6,519 bases of DNA, from assembly GCA_023436385.1 (NCBI GenBank), contig JAEZJH010000225.1, forward strand, positions 1 to 6,519, written 5' to 3'. This DNA comes from Pseudomonadota bacterium. Its GTDB lineage: Bacteria > Myxococcota > Myxococcia > Myxococcales > Vulgatibacteraceae. Numbering within the stretch: position 1 is the first letter of the stretch; each line of letters begins with the position of its first letter. Shown here piece after piece: positions 6,049 to 6,519 of this stretch. The notes under the pieces are model-generated. The model saw only the letters and a program-made list of their open reading frames with translations, made no database searches and was not told the DNA's origin. A program made the translations under genes and the position numbers.

Positions 6049-6061
6049 TCGGGAATCCCGA
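6049..6061. promoter_or_regulatory. Inverted repeat in the ihfA leader
   Basis: TCGGGATTCCCGA on the minus strand is a 6-bp inverted repeat around one central base. It lies about 20-30 bp downstream of the predicted ihfA transcription start and 22 bp before the ATG. It could be an operator. A one-base loop makes an RNA hairpin less favourable. I do not recognise the site. Confidence 0.3.
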
Positions 6062-6086
6062 AAGAAAATCCGCAGATCGCGTGCAA

Positions 6087-6115
6087 GGCTTACGCAGAAG
6101 GCGCCCGCCTGTCAA
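6087..6115 (-). promoter_or_regulatory. Predicted sigma-70-type promoter for ihfA
   Basis: A perfect TTGACA (6110-6115), a 17-bp spacer and TAAGCC (6087-6092), a weak -10 that keeps only the leading TA. Transcription would start near 6080, leaving a leader of about 53 nt. It is the only good candidate in the 154-bp gap between ihfA and the upstream membrane-protein gene. Confidence 0.6.
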
Positions 6116-6136
6116 GGTCCCCCGCCCTCCCGCCGG

Positions 6137-6154
6137 AAAAACATTCCCGAGGAA
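6137..6154 (-). terminator. Possible weak terminator of the upstream membrane-protein gene
   Basis: On the minus strand a short TTCC-TCG-GGAA hairpin is followed by TG and five T residues. This is the usual order for an intrinsic terminator and it lies 27 bp after the stop of the gene at 6182. The stem has only 4 bp, so support is weak. Confidence 0.3.
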
Positions 6155-6181
6155 GGCCGAAGGGTTCGCCGGACGGAGGGG

Positions 6182-6519
6182 TCAGGGCGAGGCCGGCGGG
6201 TCGAAGGAGCGGAGGAACTCCTCCCGGAGGTCCCGCTCCTCGGTCGTCTCCACGGACGGAGAGCAGGCGTGCCAGGCGACGGTGAAGCCGAGGCCGAGTA
6301 GGATCCCGTATCCGGCGATCCCGAGGGTCCGGCGCGTCCGGGCCCGGAGCACCGCCGGATCCCCGCTCCCGCTCCGCCGGTCCCGGACGGCGAGGACGAG
6401 CGCCGCCGCGCCCAGCCCGAGGCCCACGAAGGGGATCCACGAGGCGAGCACGGCGGCCACGCCGAGGGCGAGGGCGACCGCCGCCGCCCCCCCCCCCGCC
6501 CCCCCCCCCCCCCGGAGGC
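6182..6519 (-). CDS. Small membrane protein, DUF4190-like (5' end beyond window)
   Basis: The C-terminal part of a small membrane protein; the start is not resolved. From an in-frame GTG at 6460, 92 residues can be read. The frame stays open to the window edge through a poly-G stretch that would encode glycines. A first hydrophobic segment runs through VAAVLASWIPFVGLGLGAAA and continues as LVLAV, then a basic, polar loop with RDRR and RARTRR. A second hydrophobic segment is IAGYGILLGLGFTVAW, followed by a polar acidic tail with EERDLREEF and FDPPASP. Two helices with a WIPFVGLGLG-type motif resemble the DUF4190 group of unknown function, but I cannot confirm that here. The gene is upstream of ihfA on the same strand and probably separate from it, as ihfA has its own promoter. 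Confidence 0.6.
   Translation of the reverse strand, partial: LRGGGGAGGGAAAVALALGVAAVLASWIPFVGLGLGAAALVLAVRDRRSGSGDPAVLRARTRRTLGIAGYGILLGLGFTVAWHACSPSVETTEERDLREEFLRSFDPPASP
6487..6513. repeat. Poly-C tract at the right edge
   Basis: Eleven C residues (6487-6497), one G, then fifteen C residues (6499-6513). On the minus strand this is poly-G within or just upstream of the membrane-protein gene. Its extreme composition and position at the sequence edge suggest a sequencing or contig-end artefact. A genuine slippage-prone tract is the alternative. The reading frame across it should not be trusted. Confidence 0.85.

Overview
This is a GC-rich chromosomal window in which every confident gene lies on the minus strand, so the genes read from the right edge towards the left. 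The gene set (ihfA, tRNA-Pro, surE, an NlpD-like lipoprotein, an M50 protease, scpA, scpB, rluB), the outer-membrane lipoprotein, the strong codon bias to G/C third positions and the TTGACA-type promoters suggest a Gram-negative bacterium. A myxobacterium-like (Myxococcota, formerly Deltaproteobacteria) genome is my best guess, but this is inference from gene content only.

Layout in transcription order (right to left): a 5'-truncated small two-helix membrane protein (6182-6519) running into a poly-C tract at the edge; a 154-bp gap with a good promoter; ihfA, an IHF/HU-family DNA-bending protein (5704-6027); a tRNA-Pro(GGG) gene with encoded CCA (5548-5624) followed by a 16-bp GNRA-capped hairpin; surE nucleotidase (4729-5493); an NlpD-like LysM/M23 lipoprotein (3775-4668); then a promoter and a probable four-gene operon of an M50 site-2-type protease (3022-3675), scpA (2151-3005), scpB (806-2044) and rluB (1-799, 3' end outside the window).

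The biology is housekeeping: chromosome organisation (IHF alpha, plus the kleisin ScpA and the winged-helix partner ScpB of the SMC condensin), 23S rRNA pseudouridylation (RluB), nucleotide phosphatase activity (SurE), cell-wall remodelling or division (NlpD-like), and intramembrane proteolysis. The scpA-scpB-rluB order is a widely conserved cluster, and surE next to nlpD echoes the surE-pcm-nlpD-rpoS locus of gammaproteobacteria, here without pcm.

I found no undescribed defence, mobile or biosynthetic system, no CRISPR, no insertion sequence and no sign of recent transfer. The points worth a second look are small: an acidic 18-residue tandem repeat in an extended ScpB N-terminus, palindromes in the scpA-scpB and surE-nlpD gaps, the strand-specific hairpin between tRNA-Pro and surE, and the poly-C tract at the right edge. 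The many long open frames on the plus strand and in other minus frames are shadows produced by high GC content.
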